Positions 43,527 through 51,650 are shown, numbered from the stretch's first letter. The stretch: DNA of 64,000 bases from Acidobacterium sp. S8 (GCF_009765985.1 NZ_LMUM01000006.1:18782-82781); one strand, 5' to 3'. The notes: generated from the sequence alone by a model not told the origin. Program-made: numbers and translations.

Positions 43527-44786
43527 ATGAATCGCATGCTCAACGTTCTCTTTCTGCTCGCCGCCCTCGGCGCCGCTCCAGCGCAAACAACCAACGGCAA
43601 TGGAGCCTTTGCCACCGGACACTACCGCAACCTCTTCGCCGAAGCCGGCCACTCTAAAAAACAAATCCAGACCAAGATCGACGCCGCCTACCAGCAGCTC
43701 TTCCACGGCGACTCGCAAACCCAATCCGTCTACTTCGCCACCGGCAAAAACGCGAACGGCCCGCTCGCCTACATCACCGACTGGAACAACCACGATGTCC
43801 GCACCGAAGGCATGTCCTACGGCATGATGATCTCGGTCCAGCTCAACCACAAAGCGGAATTCGACGCGCTCTGGAACTGGGCCAAGACCTACATGTACAT
43901 CAGCGACCCCAAACATCCGTCCTACGGATACTTCTCCTGGTCCTCGAAAACCGACGGCACCCCCAACGAAGAAACTCCCGCCCCTGACGGCGAAGAATAC
44001 TTTGTCATGTCGCTTTACTTCGCATCCGCGAGATGGGGCAACGGCAGCGGCATCTACAACTACAAGCAGCAGGCCGACCAGCTTCTCACCAACATGCGTC
44101 ACCGCGAAATCATCAGCGGGCCCACAAAATTCGGCTCGCGCACCGTCGGCCCCGAAACCGAAGAAACCCACAAGATGGTCCGCTTTGTCCCCGGCGTCGA
44201 GCGCGGCAACTTCACAGATCCCTCCTACCACCTGCCAGCCTTCTACGAACTCTGGGCACGCTGGGGTCCGCCGGCGGACCGCCAGTTTTGGGCCGAAGCC
44301 GCCGAAGCCAGCCGCAAGTTCTTCGCCCAGACCACCAACCTCGAAACCGGTCTCGCGCCTGACTACGCGAATTTCGACGGAACGCCCATGCAGACTCGCT
44401 TCCCGCAATCCGCCATCTTCGGCTACGACGCCTTTCGCGTAGCCAGCAACTGGTCTGTCGACTGGTCATGGTGGCAGAAAGCCCCCGAAGAACAGACCCT
44501 CAGCGACCGCATCCAGAATTTTTTCCTCTCTCAGGGCATCGACACCTATGGCGATCAGTACACCCTCGACGGCAAAGAACTTGAGAAGACACATGCACCT
44601 GGACTCGTCGCCACTAACGCCGTCGCCAGCCTCGCCGCCACCGGCCCACAGGCAAAGCAATTCGTAGACGCCCTATGGAACGCGCCGATCCCTTCCGGCC
44701 AGTTCCGCTACTACGACGGCATGCTCTACCTCATGAGCCTCATGCACGTCAGCGGCAACTTCCGCATCTGGACGCCGAAGCAATAG
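43527..44786 (+). CDS. GH8 glycoside hydrolase, reducing-end xylose-releasing exo-oligoxylanase type
   Basis: About 419 residues from ATG 43527. Signal peptide MLNVLFLLAALGAAPAQ. The (alpha/alpha)6 barrel motifs are YRNLFAEAGHSKKQIQTKIDAAYQQLFHGDS, VRTEGMSYGMMISVQLNHKAEFDALWNW, APDGEEYFVMSLYFASARWG and NLETGLAPDYANFDG. These fit the GH8 exo-oligoxylanases (EC 3.2.1.156) that trim xylooligosaccharides. It is the first gene of a segment with C-rich coding strand, unlike the preceding heme genes. Confidence 0.9.
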   Translation: MNRMLNVLFLLAALGAAPAQTTNGNGAFATGHYRNLFAEAGHSKKQIQTKIDAAYQQLFHGDSQTQSVYFATGKNANGPLAYITDWNNHDVRTEGMSYGMMISVQLNHKAEFDALWNWAKTYMYISDPKHPSYGYFSWSSKTDGTPNEETPAPDGEEYFVMSLYFASARWGNGSGIYNYKQQADQLLTNMRHREIISGPTKFGSRTVGPETEETHKMVRFVPGVERGNFTDPSYHLPAFYELWARWGPPADRQFWAEAAEASRKFFAQTTNLETGLAPDYANFDGTPMQTRFPQSAIFGYDAFRVASNWSVDWSWWQKAPEEQTLSDRIQNFFLSQGIDTYGDQYTLDGKELEKTHAPGLVATNAVASLAATGPQAKQFVDALWNAPIPSGQFRYYDGMLYLMSLMHVSGNFRIWTPKQ

Positions 44787-44828
44787 AGCAGTTTGCCATT
44801 CTGAGATGTATCGAATCGCATGAACGGA

Positions 44829-44926
44829 TGCCCCAGGTTCGCGAAGCTAGCCTAGGTGCTTTCCACCCCATGTCATCACAAAATCGGGTGCCGCATCTTT
44901 CGCGCACTTTGTGAAAGGGTGGGAAA
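44829..44926 (-). repeat. Composite palindromic intergenic repeat, reverse orientation
   Basis: On the minus strand it reads hairpin A (CCACCCTTTCACAAAGTGCG...), a linker with TTTTGTGATGACATGGGGTGGAAAG, then hairpin B (CTAGCTTCGCGAACCTGGGG). A nearly complete second copy is at 58665-58761 in plus orientation, and hairpin B alone occurs at 49131, 51592 and 55520, all in plus orientation. This is the only minus-oriented copy and lies inside the skew-reversed segment. Confidence 0.75.
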
Positions 44927-44962
44927 GAATATCAACACCCTGTACTCATCAAATCCAGAACC

Positions 44963-45601
44963 CTACTCAATCGGCTCGTTTCCCGCATGTACCGCCGACT
45001 CCTTCGGACGATCCTTAACCCCGACTCCCGGTACCACCCAAACCACAGTCACTAGCGCATTGATCGCCAGCGAGAGCCATGGCTTATAAAACGCCACCGC
45101 AATCGATATCAGATAAATCGCGTGGCTCACGCCATGCTTCCACAGCTCTGACTCGTCGCTCCGCCGCAGCGACCCGGCATACCATTGCCGCCGCATCACC
45201 GCCCACCGCAGCGCAAAGAAGGCAGCCCCCGCCGTCAGCATCGTCAGGTCATAGAGCAATGTGGTAAAGGAATCGAAGTTTTTCTCATCCAGGTAGTCCA
45301 CAAAGAAAGGAATCAGCGAAAGCACAAAGAGAAACGCCAGATTCGACCACAGCACTAGGTAATCGATGCTTTCAGCCCTGTGTACCAGCTCATGATGATT
45401 GATCCAGTAAATCCCCACCATGAGAAAACTCAACAGGTAAATCGCCAGCCGCGGCGCAATCGACCACAAGCCTGCCCAGCCGTTCTCATGCGGAACATGC
45501 AGCTCCAGCACCATGATCGTGATGATCACGGCAATCACGCCATCGGAAAAAGCCTCCAGCCGCGAAGACGTCATCTGAGAATTGGATTCGCCCCCAGCCA
45601 T
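44963..45601 (-). CDS. TMEM175-family (DUF1211) membrane protein, putative potassium channel
   Basis: 212 residues. The N-terminal signature R14-x3-F18-S19-D20 (RLEAFSDGVIAVIITIMVLEL) is the TMEM175 pore-helix motif. About six membrane helices follow (LAIYLLSFLMVGIYWINHHELV, LVLWSNLAFLFVLSLIPFFV and others). Bacterial family members conduct potassium. It is minus-strand and stands alone. Confidence 0.9.
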   Translation of the reverse strand: MAGGESNSQMTSSRLEAFSDGVIAVIITIMVLELHVPHENGWAGLWSIAPRLAIYLLSFLMVGIYWINHHELVHRAESIDYLVLWSNLAFLFVLSLIPFFVDYLDEKNFDSFTTLLYDLTMLTAGAAFFALRWAVMRRQWYAGSLRRSDESELWKHGVSHAIYLISIAVAFYKPWLSLAINALVTVVWVVPGVGVKDRPKESAVHAGNEPIE

Positions 45602-45730
45602 CTCAACGTTCTAGCAGTAATCAAAGAGAAGCGCCACAAACTAGGTACGTGCGAAAAGGCTCACTTTAAAAGCAGCGTAGCCGAATGCCGAGTGGGACTG
45701 ACAAACATTCATCGACTAGAGGTTCAGAAA

Positions 45731-45750
45731 CACTGGCATTTAGCCCGGTG
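45731..45750 (-). repeat. Degenerate copy of the CACCGGGC palindrome
   Basis: CACTGGC-ATTTA-GCCCGGTG, followed by AGTAGCAACGCGAAAAAGGCTTCGGCCCG. The same right flank (AGTACGACACGAAAACG...GGGC) follows the copy at 47170-47189, so these two belong together and are in the orientation opposite to 25509-25528. Confidence 0.55.
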
Positions 45751-45815
45751 AGTAGCAACGCGAAAAAGGCTTCGGCCCGTGGCAGACCGCGCCCCAAAAG
45801 AAAATCAAAAAATAC

Positions 45816-45845
45816 TTGCAATGTACTAGTCAACTAGTACATTAT
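45816..45845 (+). promoter_or_regulatory. Promoter with GntR operator palindrome for the gntR-SPFH operon
   Basis: AATGTACTAGT and ACTAGTACATT form a perfect 11-bp inverted repeat with centre CA at 45820-45843, ending 10 bases before the GntR start. It sits between a -35-like TTGCAA (45816-45821) and a -10-like TACATT (45838-45843), so a bound repressor would block transcription. The GTAC...GTAC half-sites fit YtrA-type GntR operators. Self-repression is inferred from position. Confidence 0.75.
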
Positions 45846-45853
45846 GTATCCGG

Positions 45854-46270
45854 ATGAAAGCAGCCACCCAACCCGAAGCCTTCGCCTTCCGCTTCGATCC
45901 CCACAGCGGAGTGCCCGTCTTCCGCCAGATCATCGATCAGGTGCAGGCCGGCATCGCCGCCGGTACGTTGCAATATGGCGATCAGCTTCCCACCGTGCGT
46001 CAGACCGCCGTCGACCTTGCCATCAACCCCAACACCGTCCTGCGCGCCTACCGCGAGATGGAAATCCGTGGCATCGTCGACACGCAGCAGGGCACCGGGA
46101 CCTTCATCGCCAGCAGAAAGATCGAGCAGTCCAAAGCCGAGCGCGAGCGCGCACTCGCGCAGCTCACCAGCGAGTTCGTCTCCCGCGCCGGAGCCGGCGG
46201 CTTTACCCTGCAGGACCTGATGGACGCTCTGCGTGAATTTCAATCAGAAGCCGGACGAAAGAGGAAATAG
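45854..46270 (+). CDS. GntR-family (YtrA-type) transcriptional regulator
   Basis: 138 residues. Winged helix-turn-helix at about 18-88 (VPVFRQIIDQVQAGIAAGTLQYGDQLPTVRQTAVDLAINPNTVLRAYREMEIRGIVDTQQGTGTFI). A short C-terminal helix pair (AERERALAQLTSEFVSRAGAGGF) without a ligand domain gives the YtrA subclass, which usually represses a neighbouring membrane operon. The next gene is 2 bases away. An 11-bp palindrome lies just upstream and is the likely operator. Confidence 0.92.
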   Translation: MKAATQPEAFAFRFDPHSGVPVFRQIIDQVQAGIAAGTLQYGDQLPTVRQTAVDLAINPNTVLRAYREMEIRGIVDTQQGTGTFIASRKIEQSKAERERALAQLTSEFVSRAGAGGFTLQDLMDALREFQSEAGRKRK

Positions 46271-46272
46271 TC

Positions 46273-47133
46273 ATGAGAAGATTTGGTCACTTCAGCACCG
46301 TCGGTTTTGCAGTCTTCGCCATTTCGCTCGTTGCCGGAGCCGTCGCTACCGCGCTCACCAGTCACGCGACCTTTTTCTTCGCGGGCCTCGTCATCGGCAC
46401 CTATTTTCTATACGCGATCAAGGTCGTTAACCAGTGGGAGCGCGTAGCCGTGCTGCGCTTCGGTCGCTACAAAGGACTGCGTGGCCCCGGTGTCTTCCTT
46501 ATCATCCCCGTCATCGATTCGCTTAGCCGCTACGTCGATCAGCGCATCCGCCTGGCCACCGTCAACGCCGAATCCACCCTCACGCGCGACACTGTCCCCG
46601 TCGACGTGGACGCCATCGTCTTCTGGCTTGTATGGAACGCGGAAAAATCCATCCTCGAAGTCGAAGACTTCGTCGAAGCCATCACCCTCAGCGCGCATAC
46701 CGCGCTGCGCGAATCCATCGGACGCCACCAGCTCGCACAGATGATCACCGACCGCGAATCGCTCGGCGCCGAGTTGCAGAAAATTCTCGACGCAAAGACC
46801 ACAGCTTGGGGCATCACCGTGCAGTCCGTAGAAATCCGCGACGTGCGCATCCCCACCGGCCTGCAGAACGCCATGTCGCAGCAGGCACAGGCGGAACGCG
46901 AGCGCCAGGCGCGCGTCATCCTGGGCGAAGCCGAAGTGCAGGTCTCCGAGCAGTTCGCGCAAGCCGCACTCGCCTATGCCGACAACCCCGTCGCCCTGCA
47001 TCTCCGCGCCATGAATATGCTCTACGAGGCCATTCGCGACAAAGGCTCAACTGTCATCGTGCCGTCGTCTGCCGTAGAAACCATGGGCCTCGGCGGAATG
47101 CTGGGAGTGACATCGATCGCAAAGCAACAGTAA
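46273..47133 (+). CDS. SPFH/stomatin-family (slipin) membrane protein
   Basis: 286 residues with AGAGGA ahead of ATG. Two hydrophobic segments lie at about 10-52, then the SPFH domain: VVNQWERVAVLRFGRYKGLRGPGVFLIIPVIDSLSRYVDQRI, DTVPVDVDAIVFWLVWN, and QSVEIRDVRIPTGLQNAM. A coiled-coil tail (QQAQAERERQARVILGEAEVQVSEQF) follows. Such proteins oligomerise in membranes and organise microdomains or hold proteases. There is no NfeD partner nearby. It is co-transcribed with the GntR regulator 2 bases upstream. Confidence 0.93.
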   Translation: MRRFGHFSTVGFAVFAISLVAGAVATALTSHATFFFAGLVIGTYFLYAIKVVNQWERVAVLRFGRYKGLRGPGVFLIIPVIDSLSRYVDQRIRLATVNAESTLTRDTVPVDVDAIVFWLVWNAEKSILEVEDFVEAITLSAHTALRESIGRHQLAQMITDRESLGAELQKILDAKTTAWGITVQSVEIRDVRIPTGLQNAMSQQAQAERERQARVILGEAEVQVSEQFAQAALAYADNPVALHLRAMNMLYEAIRDKGSTVIVPSSAVETMGLGGMLGVTSIAKQQ

Positions 47134-47169
47134 GACAGGAGCAACCTTCAACGAGCAACAAGGTGGAAG

Positions 47170-47189
47170 CACCGGGCTTCAGCCCGGTG
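47170..47189 (-). repeat. Dispersed palindrome, CACCGGGC-TTCA-GCCCGGTG type
   Basis: An 8-bp stem (9 counting the inner T-A), with GTGGAAG on the left, the reverse complement of the flank at 25529. It lies between the SPFH gene and the hydrolase. Confidence 0.7.
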
Positions 47190-47253
47190 AGTACGACACG
47201 AAAACGAATGGGCTCTCGCCCTGACTCACCATCCGCGGTGAAAGGAGAAACAG

Positions 47254-48231
47254 TTGAAGACACTCTATCTAGGCTCCCTTCTCCTGCTGATGACCGCAAG
47301 CACTTTGCGTGGTCAGAACGGTCCCGACTCCTCTGCGCACTCCGCGCAATTCATCACCGTCGAAAAAGACGTCAAGCTCGAAGTTCTCGACTGGGGCGGC
47401 ACAGGACGCGCGCTCATCTTCCTTTCAGGCCTCGGAAACACAGCGCACATTTTCGATCAGCTCGCACCTACATTCACCGCCAAATACCACGTCTACGGCA
47501 TCACTCGCCGCGGTTACGGCAATTCCAGCAAGCCCGCGCCCGCAGTTGCCAACTACACCGCCGACCGCCTCGGCGATGACGTGCTGGCAGTGATCGCCGC
47601 TCTCAATCCGAACCGCCCCGTATTAGTCGGCCACTCTATCGCTGGCGAAGAGCTGAGCTCCATCGCCAGCCGCCACCCGGAAAAAATCGCAGGGCTTATC
47701 TATCTCGATGCCGCCGCACCATTCGCTTTCTATGACCGCACCCGCGGAGATTGGATGCTCGACCTGCTTGCTCTCAAGCAACAGATCGACGCATTGCAGG
47801 CAGGCGCGGTCATTGATCAAAAGCTGGTGCAGCAGATGTTGGTCAGCACGGCGAGCCTCCAAAGAAATTTACAGGAGCTGAATCAACGGCTGGCCCTCAT
47901 GCCTCCTCCCGCTCCACCTCCACCTCCGCCGATTGGCCTGGCCATCCGTTTCGGCGAACAGAAGTACACGCACATTCCCGTCCCCACACTCGCCATCTTC
48001 GCCTGCCCGCATAATTTCGATCCCATGTTTCGGACGGCCTCTGACGCGAAAAACGCGATGATCGCTAACGATCGCGCTAGCTGTACCGCGCAATCCGAGG
48101 CCTTTCAGGCAGGCGTGCCCTCCGCACATGTGGTCCGCCTGCCAAACGCCGATCACTATGTCTTTTATTCGAATGAGGCCGAGGTCCTCCGAGAGATGAA
48201 TCTCTTTCTCGAGAAGCTGCCTGCCTCCTAA
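47254..48231 (+). CDS. Secreted alpha/beta hydrolase
   Basis: 325 residues from TTG 47254, with AAAGGAG six bases upstream. Signal peptide LLLLMTASTLRG. The fold shows DWGGTGRALIFLSGLGN, the nucleophile elbow VGHSIAGEE with S128, and a C-terminal HYVFYSNEAEV with the likely catalytic His near residue 304. A Pro-rich loop (PPPAPPPPPP) interrupts a cap region near 210. Esterase, lipase or related; the substrate is unknown. It lies on the same strand as the SPFH gene, 120 bases away, across a repeat. Confidence 0.87.
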   Translation: MKTLYLGSLLLLMTASTLRGQNGPDSSAHSAQFITVEKDVKLEVLDWGGTGRALIFLSGLGNTAHIFDQLAPTFTAKYHVYGITRRGYGNSSKPAPAVANYTADRLGDDVLAVIAALNPNRPVLVGHSIAGEELSSIASRHPEKIAGLIYLDAAAPFAFYDRTRGDWMLDLLALKQQIDALQAGAVIDQKLVQQMLVSTASLQRNLQELNQRLALMPPPAPPPPPPIGLAIRFGEQKYTHIPVPTLAIFACPHNFDPMFRTASDAKNAMIANDRASCTAQSEAFQAGVPSAHVVRLPNADHYVFYSNEAEVLREMNLFLEKLPAS

Positions 48232-48240
48232 GGAGCAACC

Positions 48241-48660
48241 ATGAAACACAAACTCGCACTTTGTCTCGCCAGCGTTGTCTTACTGGCAACCATCTCCGCA
48301 AGAGCCGACAATCTAACCGTCGCCGGTGTCTGGAGAGCCACCTTGCACGACCTGCCATGCATCGAGCTAACCGTCCACGAAGATCAAGGAAATTTAAGCG
48401 GCACCATCGTCTTCGACCTGCTCGTGCTTGAGAATGGCGTGTGGCATGTCCGCAGCGCTGACCGCGTCGATCTTATCCATCCGCGCGTCGAAGGCAACTA
48501 CTTCGTCTTCGAAGTAGTGCACGCCAAAAAGCACAACTCTGCCGACCCGGCAGACCAGGAGCTGAAGACATTCCGCATGGAACTAGCCGGGAGCAACAAA
48601 GGAATCTTCCGCAACGCCATCGAAGGCCAGGATCTGACCTTGCAGCGAAGCGATCACTGA
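48241..48660 (+). CDS. Secreted hypothetical protein
   Basis: 139 residues with AAGGAG ahead of ATG. Signal peptide LALCLASVVLLATISARA. The mature part is a small beta-rich domain: VAGVWRATLHDLPCIELTVHEDQGNLSGTIVFDLL, then VEGNYFVFEVVHAK and LKTFRMELAGSNKGIFRNAIEG. A lipocalin-like fold is plausible but not recognised. It follows the hydrolase by 9 bases, so they form one transcript. It overlaps the convergent VOC gene by 7 bases. Confidence 0.7.
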   Translation: MKHKLALCLASVVLLATISARADNLTVAGVWRATLHDLPCIELTVHEDQGNLSGTIVFDLLVLENGVWHVRSADRVDLIHPRVEGNYFVFEVVHAKKHNSADPADQELKTFRMELAGSNKGIFRNAIEGQDLTLQRSDH

Positions 48661-49070
48661 ACTGGCTCAGGGGCCATTTCTAAAGGCTTGCCGACCTCCC
48701 AATGGTGACCAAATGGGTCTACGAGGCGTCCCACGCGCCAACCGTAAGGCTGATCGTCGACCGGCCAGACAATGGTGGCTCCTGCCGCAACCGCCTTCGC
48801 AAACATGGCATCCGGATCATCGACCACCATCACCATCCGCACCGTTCCGCCGCCCAGCGTCTCCGGACTGAAATTTGAGTGTTCAGGCGACTCATCCGCC
48901 AGCCAGAACTCGCTTCCACCGACTGACAACTGCGCCACCACCGCGCCATTGTCTTCCAGGAGAAACAATTCCGCCGCCCCGAACGCGGTCTTGTAAAACT
49001 CAACCGCCTTGGCCCCATTTTTCACCGACAGCATTGGAGCAATCGTCGTCTTCTTACCAGGGTCAGTCAT
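48654..49070 (-). CDS. VOC-superfamily protein (PhnB/glyoxalase-like)
   Basis: 138 residues. Two beta-alpha-beta-beta-beta units: APMLSVKNGAKAVEFYKTAFGAAELFLLEDNGAVVAQLSVGGSEFWLADE and RMVMVVDDPDAMFAKAVAAGATIVWPVDDQPYGWRVGRLVDPFGHHWEVGKP. The C-terminal G-H-H-W-E-V-G ending is typical of PhnB-type proteins. The family includes dioxygenases, isomerases and antibiotic-binding proteins, so the reaction is unassigned. It is the last gene of the C-rich segment. Confidence 0.9.
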   Translation of the reverse strand: MTDPGKKTTIAPMLSVKNGAKAVEFYKTAFGAAELFLLEDNGAVVAQLSVGGSEFWLADESPEHSNFSPETLGGGTVRMVMVVDDPDAMFAKAVAAGATIVWPVDDQPYGWRVGRLVDPFGHHWEVGKPLEMAPEPVQ

Positions 49071-49130
49071 GCGAACATCCTAGCCCTGAAAATCCGTGAA
49101 GGACCAACATTTCGAGTCGATCAGGAAGCC

Positions 49131-49163
49131 GACCCAGGTTAGCTTCGCGAACCTGGGGCACCC
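49131..49163 (+). repeat. Hairpin B copy (CCCAGGTTAGCTTCGCGAACCTGGGG)
   Basis: Intergenic copy of hairpin B: GACCCAGGTTAGCTTCGCG then AACCTGGGGCACCCG. The CCCAGGTT/AACCTGGG arms pair exactly. It lies between the VOC and thioredoxin genes. Confidence 0.75.
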
Positions 49164-49198
49164 GTCTCTGACTATGATCTGCGCTTGGGTGGAAATAT

Positions 49199-49654
49199 TC
49201 AGGCGGAGGCGGTTGCGGTTGCGATAGCAGCTGATTTGAGCCACGCTTCCATCTGATCGTGGCCGACGAGGCCGGCTTGCTGGTGGACGAGTTTGCCTCC
49301 GGCGAAGACGGCGAAATTGGGGATTCCGCGCACGTTGTAGCGGGCGGCGAGTTGCTGGTTACGGTCGGAATCGACTTTGAGCACGATAGCTTGCCCGGCG
49401 AGATCGGCGGCGGTGCGTGCGACTTCGGGCGCAGCCATGCGGCAGGGGCCGCACCATTCGGCCCAGAAATCGACGAGGACGGGAACGCGGGCGTTCTGGA
49501 TGATGTCGTCGAAGAGGGCGGTATCAGCAGCCAGGGGCTCGTTAACGGGCGGCAGTGCATTTTTGCAGGCGCCGCAGCGGCCTGTGTCAGCTAAATGAGC
49601 ACTAGGAATGCGGTTTTTCTGGTCGCAATTGGGGCAAGAACGGATGACGGACAT
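49199..49654 (-). CDS. trxC: Thioredoxin 2-type protein with N-terminal zinc ribbon
   Basis: 151 residues from ATG 49654, with AAGGAG shortly upstream. An N-terminal zinc ribbon with C7, C10, C27 and C30 (SCPNC...RCGACK) precedes the thioredoxin domain VPVLVDFWAEWCGPCRMAAPEV, active-site C68-G-P-C71, then RGIPNFAVFAGGK with the cis-Pro. The layout matches TrxC/thioredoxin 2, a cytoplasmic reductase resistant to oxidising conditions. It is a single gene. Confidence 0.94.
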   Translation of the reverse strand: MSVIRSCPNCDQKNRIPSAHLADTGRCGACKNALPPVNEPLAADTALFDDIIQNARVPVLVDFWAEWCGPCRMAAPEVARTAADLAGQAIVLKVDSDRNQQLAARYNVRGIPNFAVFAGGKLVHQQAGLVGHDQMEAWLKSAAIATATASA

Positions 49655-49738
49655 GGGAAGGCTCCTTCTTTCAGCCTGCCAATTAGATGATGGGTGGGGC
49701 TGTAGCGATTGGCGAATTATTTGTCCTGTGCTGCGGAA

Positions 49739-50278
49739 ATGCGGCGTATGCTTGTGGCCATGCAAGCCACTGATCCAAGCTGGTCGAAGATTCTTACGGC
49801 AGTTTTGGGGGTGCTGGGATTCGTTCTCTCCTGCTACAACTACCTGCGACAAAAGCGTAAGGACAAAGAAGAAGAGCAGAACCAACTGTGGGCGGTACGC
49901 GGGGAGTTTAATGAGCGTCGGCAGGAAGCAATTCTACTGATAATGACAATTCAGGTATCGGTGGAAGGAAATCTGAAGGCGCTCAAGGATGTTTCAGACG
50001 ACGCGAAGAGTAACGGCCGCGCCGATGTGGTGGAGAAGTTGAAGATCCCATTGCAGGAAGCGGAGAAGAATGTGACAGAGATTGCGGATATGGTGCAGAT
50101 CATTCTGTCTTCCGTACCACCTGCAGGAACCTCCGCTGCTGATGTTCAGGGCCTGATGGCAAGCTACGACGAGAAAGTGCTTGTGGGCTTGAAGATGCGC
50201 AGTACCCGCATCGAGGAGCACGTGAAGAAGGTGAACACCGTTGTAGAACTCGCAAGGCAGGCGATTGGTCCAAGCTGA
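49739..50278 (+). CDS. Hypothetical protein with one membrane helix and coiled coil
   Basis: About 180 residues; the start is uncertain (ATG 49739, 49748 and 49760 and TTG 49709 share the frame and none has a strong ribosome site). A single membrane helix (ILTAVLGVLGFVLSCYNYL) is followed by a charged segment (RQKRKDKEEEQNQL) and long amphipathic helices (EKLKIPLQEAEKNVTEIADMVQIIL, IEEHVKKVNTVVELARQ). This suggests a membrane-anchored oligomer facing the cytoplasm. No family recognised. It stands between thioredoxin and the GH172 gene. Confidence 0.65.
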   Translation: MRRMLVAMQATDPSWSKILTAVLGVLGFVLSCYNYLRQKRKDKEEEQNQLWAVRGEFNERRQEAILLIMTIQVSVEGNLKALKDVSDDAKSNGRADVVEKLKIPLQEAEKNVTEIADMVQIILSSVPPAGTSAADVQGLMASYDEKVLVGLKMRSTRIEEHVKKVNTVVELARQAIGPS

Positions 50279-50370
50279 ACCGATAAGGGCGCATCTGAAG
50301 GGTAATCAGCGGAAGCCGAGCAGCATCGCGCGGATGATAGTATCGAATCGATTTTTGAGGGTCGATTCCT

Positions 50371-51516
50371 GTGTGCTCTAAGCTCCTAGCCTTTTTTCTT
50401 CTGATCAGCGGAACACTCCTTTATGCCCAGGCGCCAGCATGGATGCCTGATATGACACAACAACAGACTTATACTCTCCATCGCTCGTCGAGCCGCGAAG
50501 CGACCGGTGGAAATGCGGATTATCGGACGGTCACGCCGGGGCAGGAACTAACTGTGCTCGATGAAGACGGACCGGGAATGATTTCGCACATCTGGTTCAC
50601 GCTGGCAGACAGAGAGCCGTATTTCATGAAGCGCGTGGTGCTACGCATTTACTGGGATGGGGAAGAGTCGCCCAGTGTGGAGACGCCGATTGGCGATTTC
50701 TTCGGGCAGGGTACTGGTGACACGGTGCCGTGGCAGTCGGAGGTGCTGACGGTGTCGCACGATCACGCGATGAATAGTTACTTTCCCATGCCATTCGCGC
50801 GCCATGTGAAGATCACGATCACGAATGAAGGCAAGGAATCGCTGGGAAGCCTGTACTGGAATATCGATTACCGGACGGGTATTCAGGTGCCGAAGGGTAC
50901 GCTTTATTTCCATGCACAGTACAGGCAGGCAAATCCGAACAAGGGATGGACGGGCGAGTGGTACGAGAATGGCGATCCGATGGTCAACTATAGGCGCAAT
51001 CCTGATGGCAAAGACAACTACGTGTGGATGGATGCGCAGGGGCATGGGCAGTTTGTAGGTGTGACCATGTCGATTTTGCAAAATCAGGATGGCTGGTGGG
51101 GCGAAGGCGACGATATGTTCTTCATCGATGGCTCTGCTTTGCCGACGTTTATCGGGACCGGATCAGAGGATTATTTCCTCGGTGCGTGGGACTTTGGCGG
51201 GGCGGCTTACAGTCTGCCTCTGAATGGCGCTCCACTCGTTGGCAAGGAAGAGGCAGGAAGCCGGTGGAGTGTCTACCGCTTCCATCTGGATTCGCCGATT
51301 CCGTTTGCGAAGTCATTCAAGGCGACGATTGAGCACGGGCATGCGAACCATCGCTCGGATAGTTTTTCTTCGGTGGCCTACTGGTACCAGGCTGAGCCTC
51401 ATGCTGCGTTTCCTCCGTTGCCTCCAGTGGATGATCGAATTCCTACATTGCAGTTTGTGGGGGGCCCCGGGAATTCAAAGGGCCCTTATTCGCCGGGAAG
51501 CTTGACGCCTCGGTAA
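50371..51516 (+). CDS. GH172-type (DUF2961) glycoside hydrolase, secreted
   Basis: 381 residues from GTG 50371. Signal peptide LLAFFLLISGTLLYAQ. DUF2961 blocks: SREATGGNADYRTVTPGQELTVLDEDGPGMISHIWFTL, VVLRIYWDGEESPSVETPIGDFFGQG, NYFPMPFARHVKITITNEG and PTFIGTGSEDYFLGAWDFG. The family is a jelly-roll trimer now counted as GH172, with members acting on arabinofuranosides or fructofuranosides; the substrate here is open. It is tail-to-tail with a GH92 mannosidase, with repeats between. Confidence 0.88.
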   Translation: MCSKLLAFFLLISGTLLYAQAPAWMPDMTQQQTYTLHRSSSREATGGNADYRTVTPGQELTVLDEDGPGMISHIWFTLADREPYFMKRVVLRIYWDGEESPSVETPIGDFFGQGTGDTVPWQSEVLTVSHDHAMNSYFPMPFARHVKITITNEGKESLGSLYWNIDYRTGIQVPKGTLYFHAQYRQANPNKGWTGEWYENGDPMVNYRRNPDGKDNYVWMDAQGHGQFVGVTMSILQNQDGWWGEGDDMFFIDGSALPTFIGTGSEDYFLGAWDFGGAAYSLPLNGAPLVGKEEAGSRWSVYRFHLDSPIPFAKSFKATIEHGHANHRSDSFSSVAYWYQAEPHAAFPPLPPVDDRIPTLQFVGGPGNSKGPYSPGSLTPR

Positions 51517-51552
51517 AGGTGTGTGCTTCGCGCGGGCTGGGCGCAGTTCGCT

Positions 51553-51623
51553 GGGGTCCTTGACTATGCTCAAAATGACGGTGGGAGAAAAACCCCAGGT
51601 TAGCTTCGCGAACCTGGGGCACC
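51553..51623 (+). repeat. Paired repeats: TCATTCTGAG-family remnant plus hairpin B
   Basis: GGTCCTTGACTATGCTCAAAATGACG (51556-51581) is a degenerate member of the GATCC...CTCAGGATGAC family. Hairpin B (ACCCCAGGTTAGCTTCGCG, AACCTGGGGCACCC) follows at 51592-51623. They lie between GH172 and GH92, together making the only intergenic sequence. Confidence 0.65.
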
Positions 51624-51650
51624 CATTAGCGCACTCGCTTGCTTTCTTCA

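Noticed and set aside
43509..44408. A 299-residue open frame on the minus strand within the GH8 gene
   Set aside because: It is a mirror of the GH8 reading frame in C-rich codons, is repetitive in Gly/Val, and has no family motif.
45844..46243. Two other long frames over the GntR gene
   Set aside because: The GntR frame has a full helix-turn-helix; the others are composition artefacts.
47905..47935. Pro-codon run read as a possible repeat array
   Set aside because: It is a short Pro-rich loop of the hydrolase (PPPAPPPPPP), not a repeated unit.
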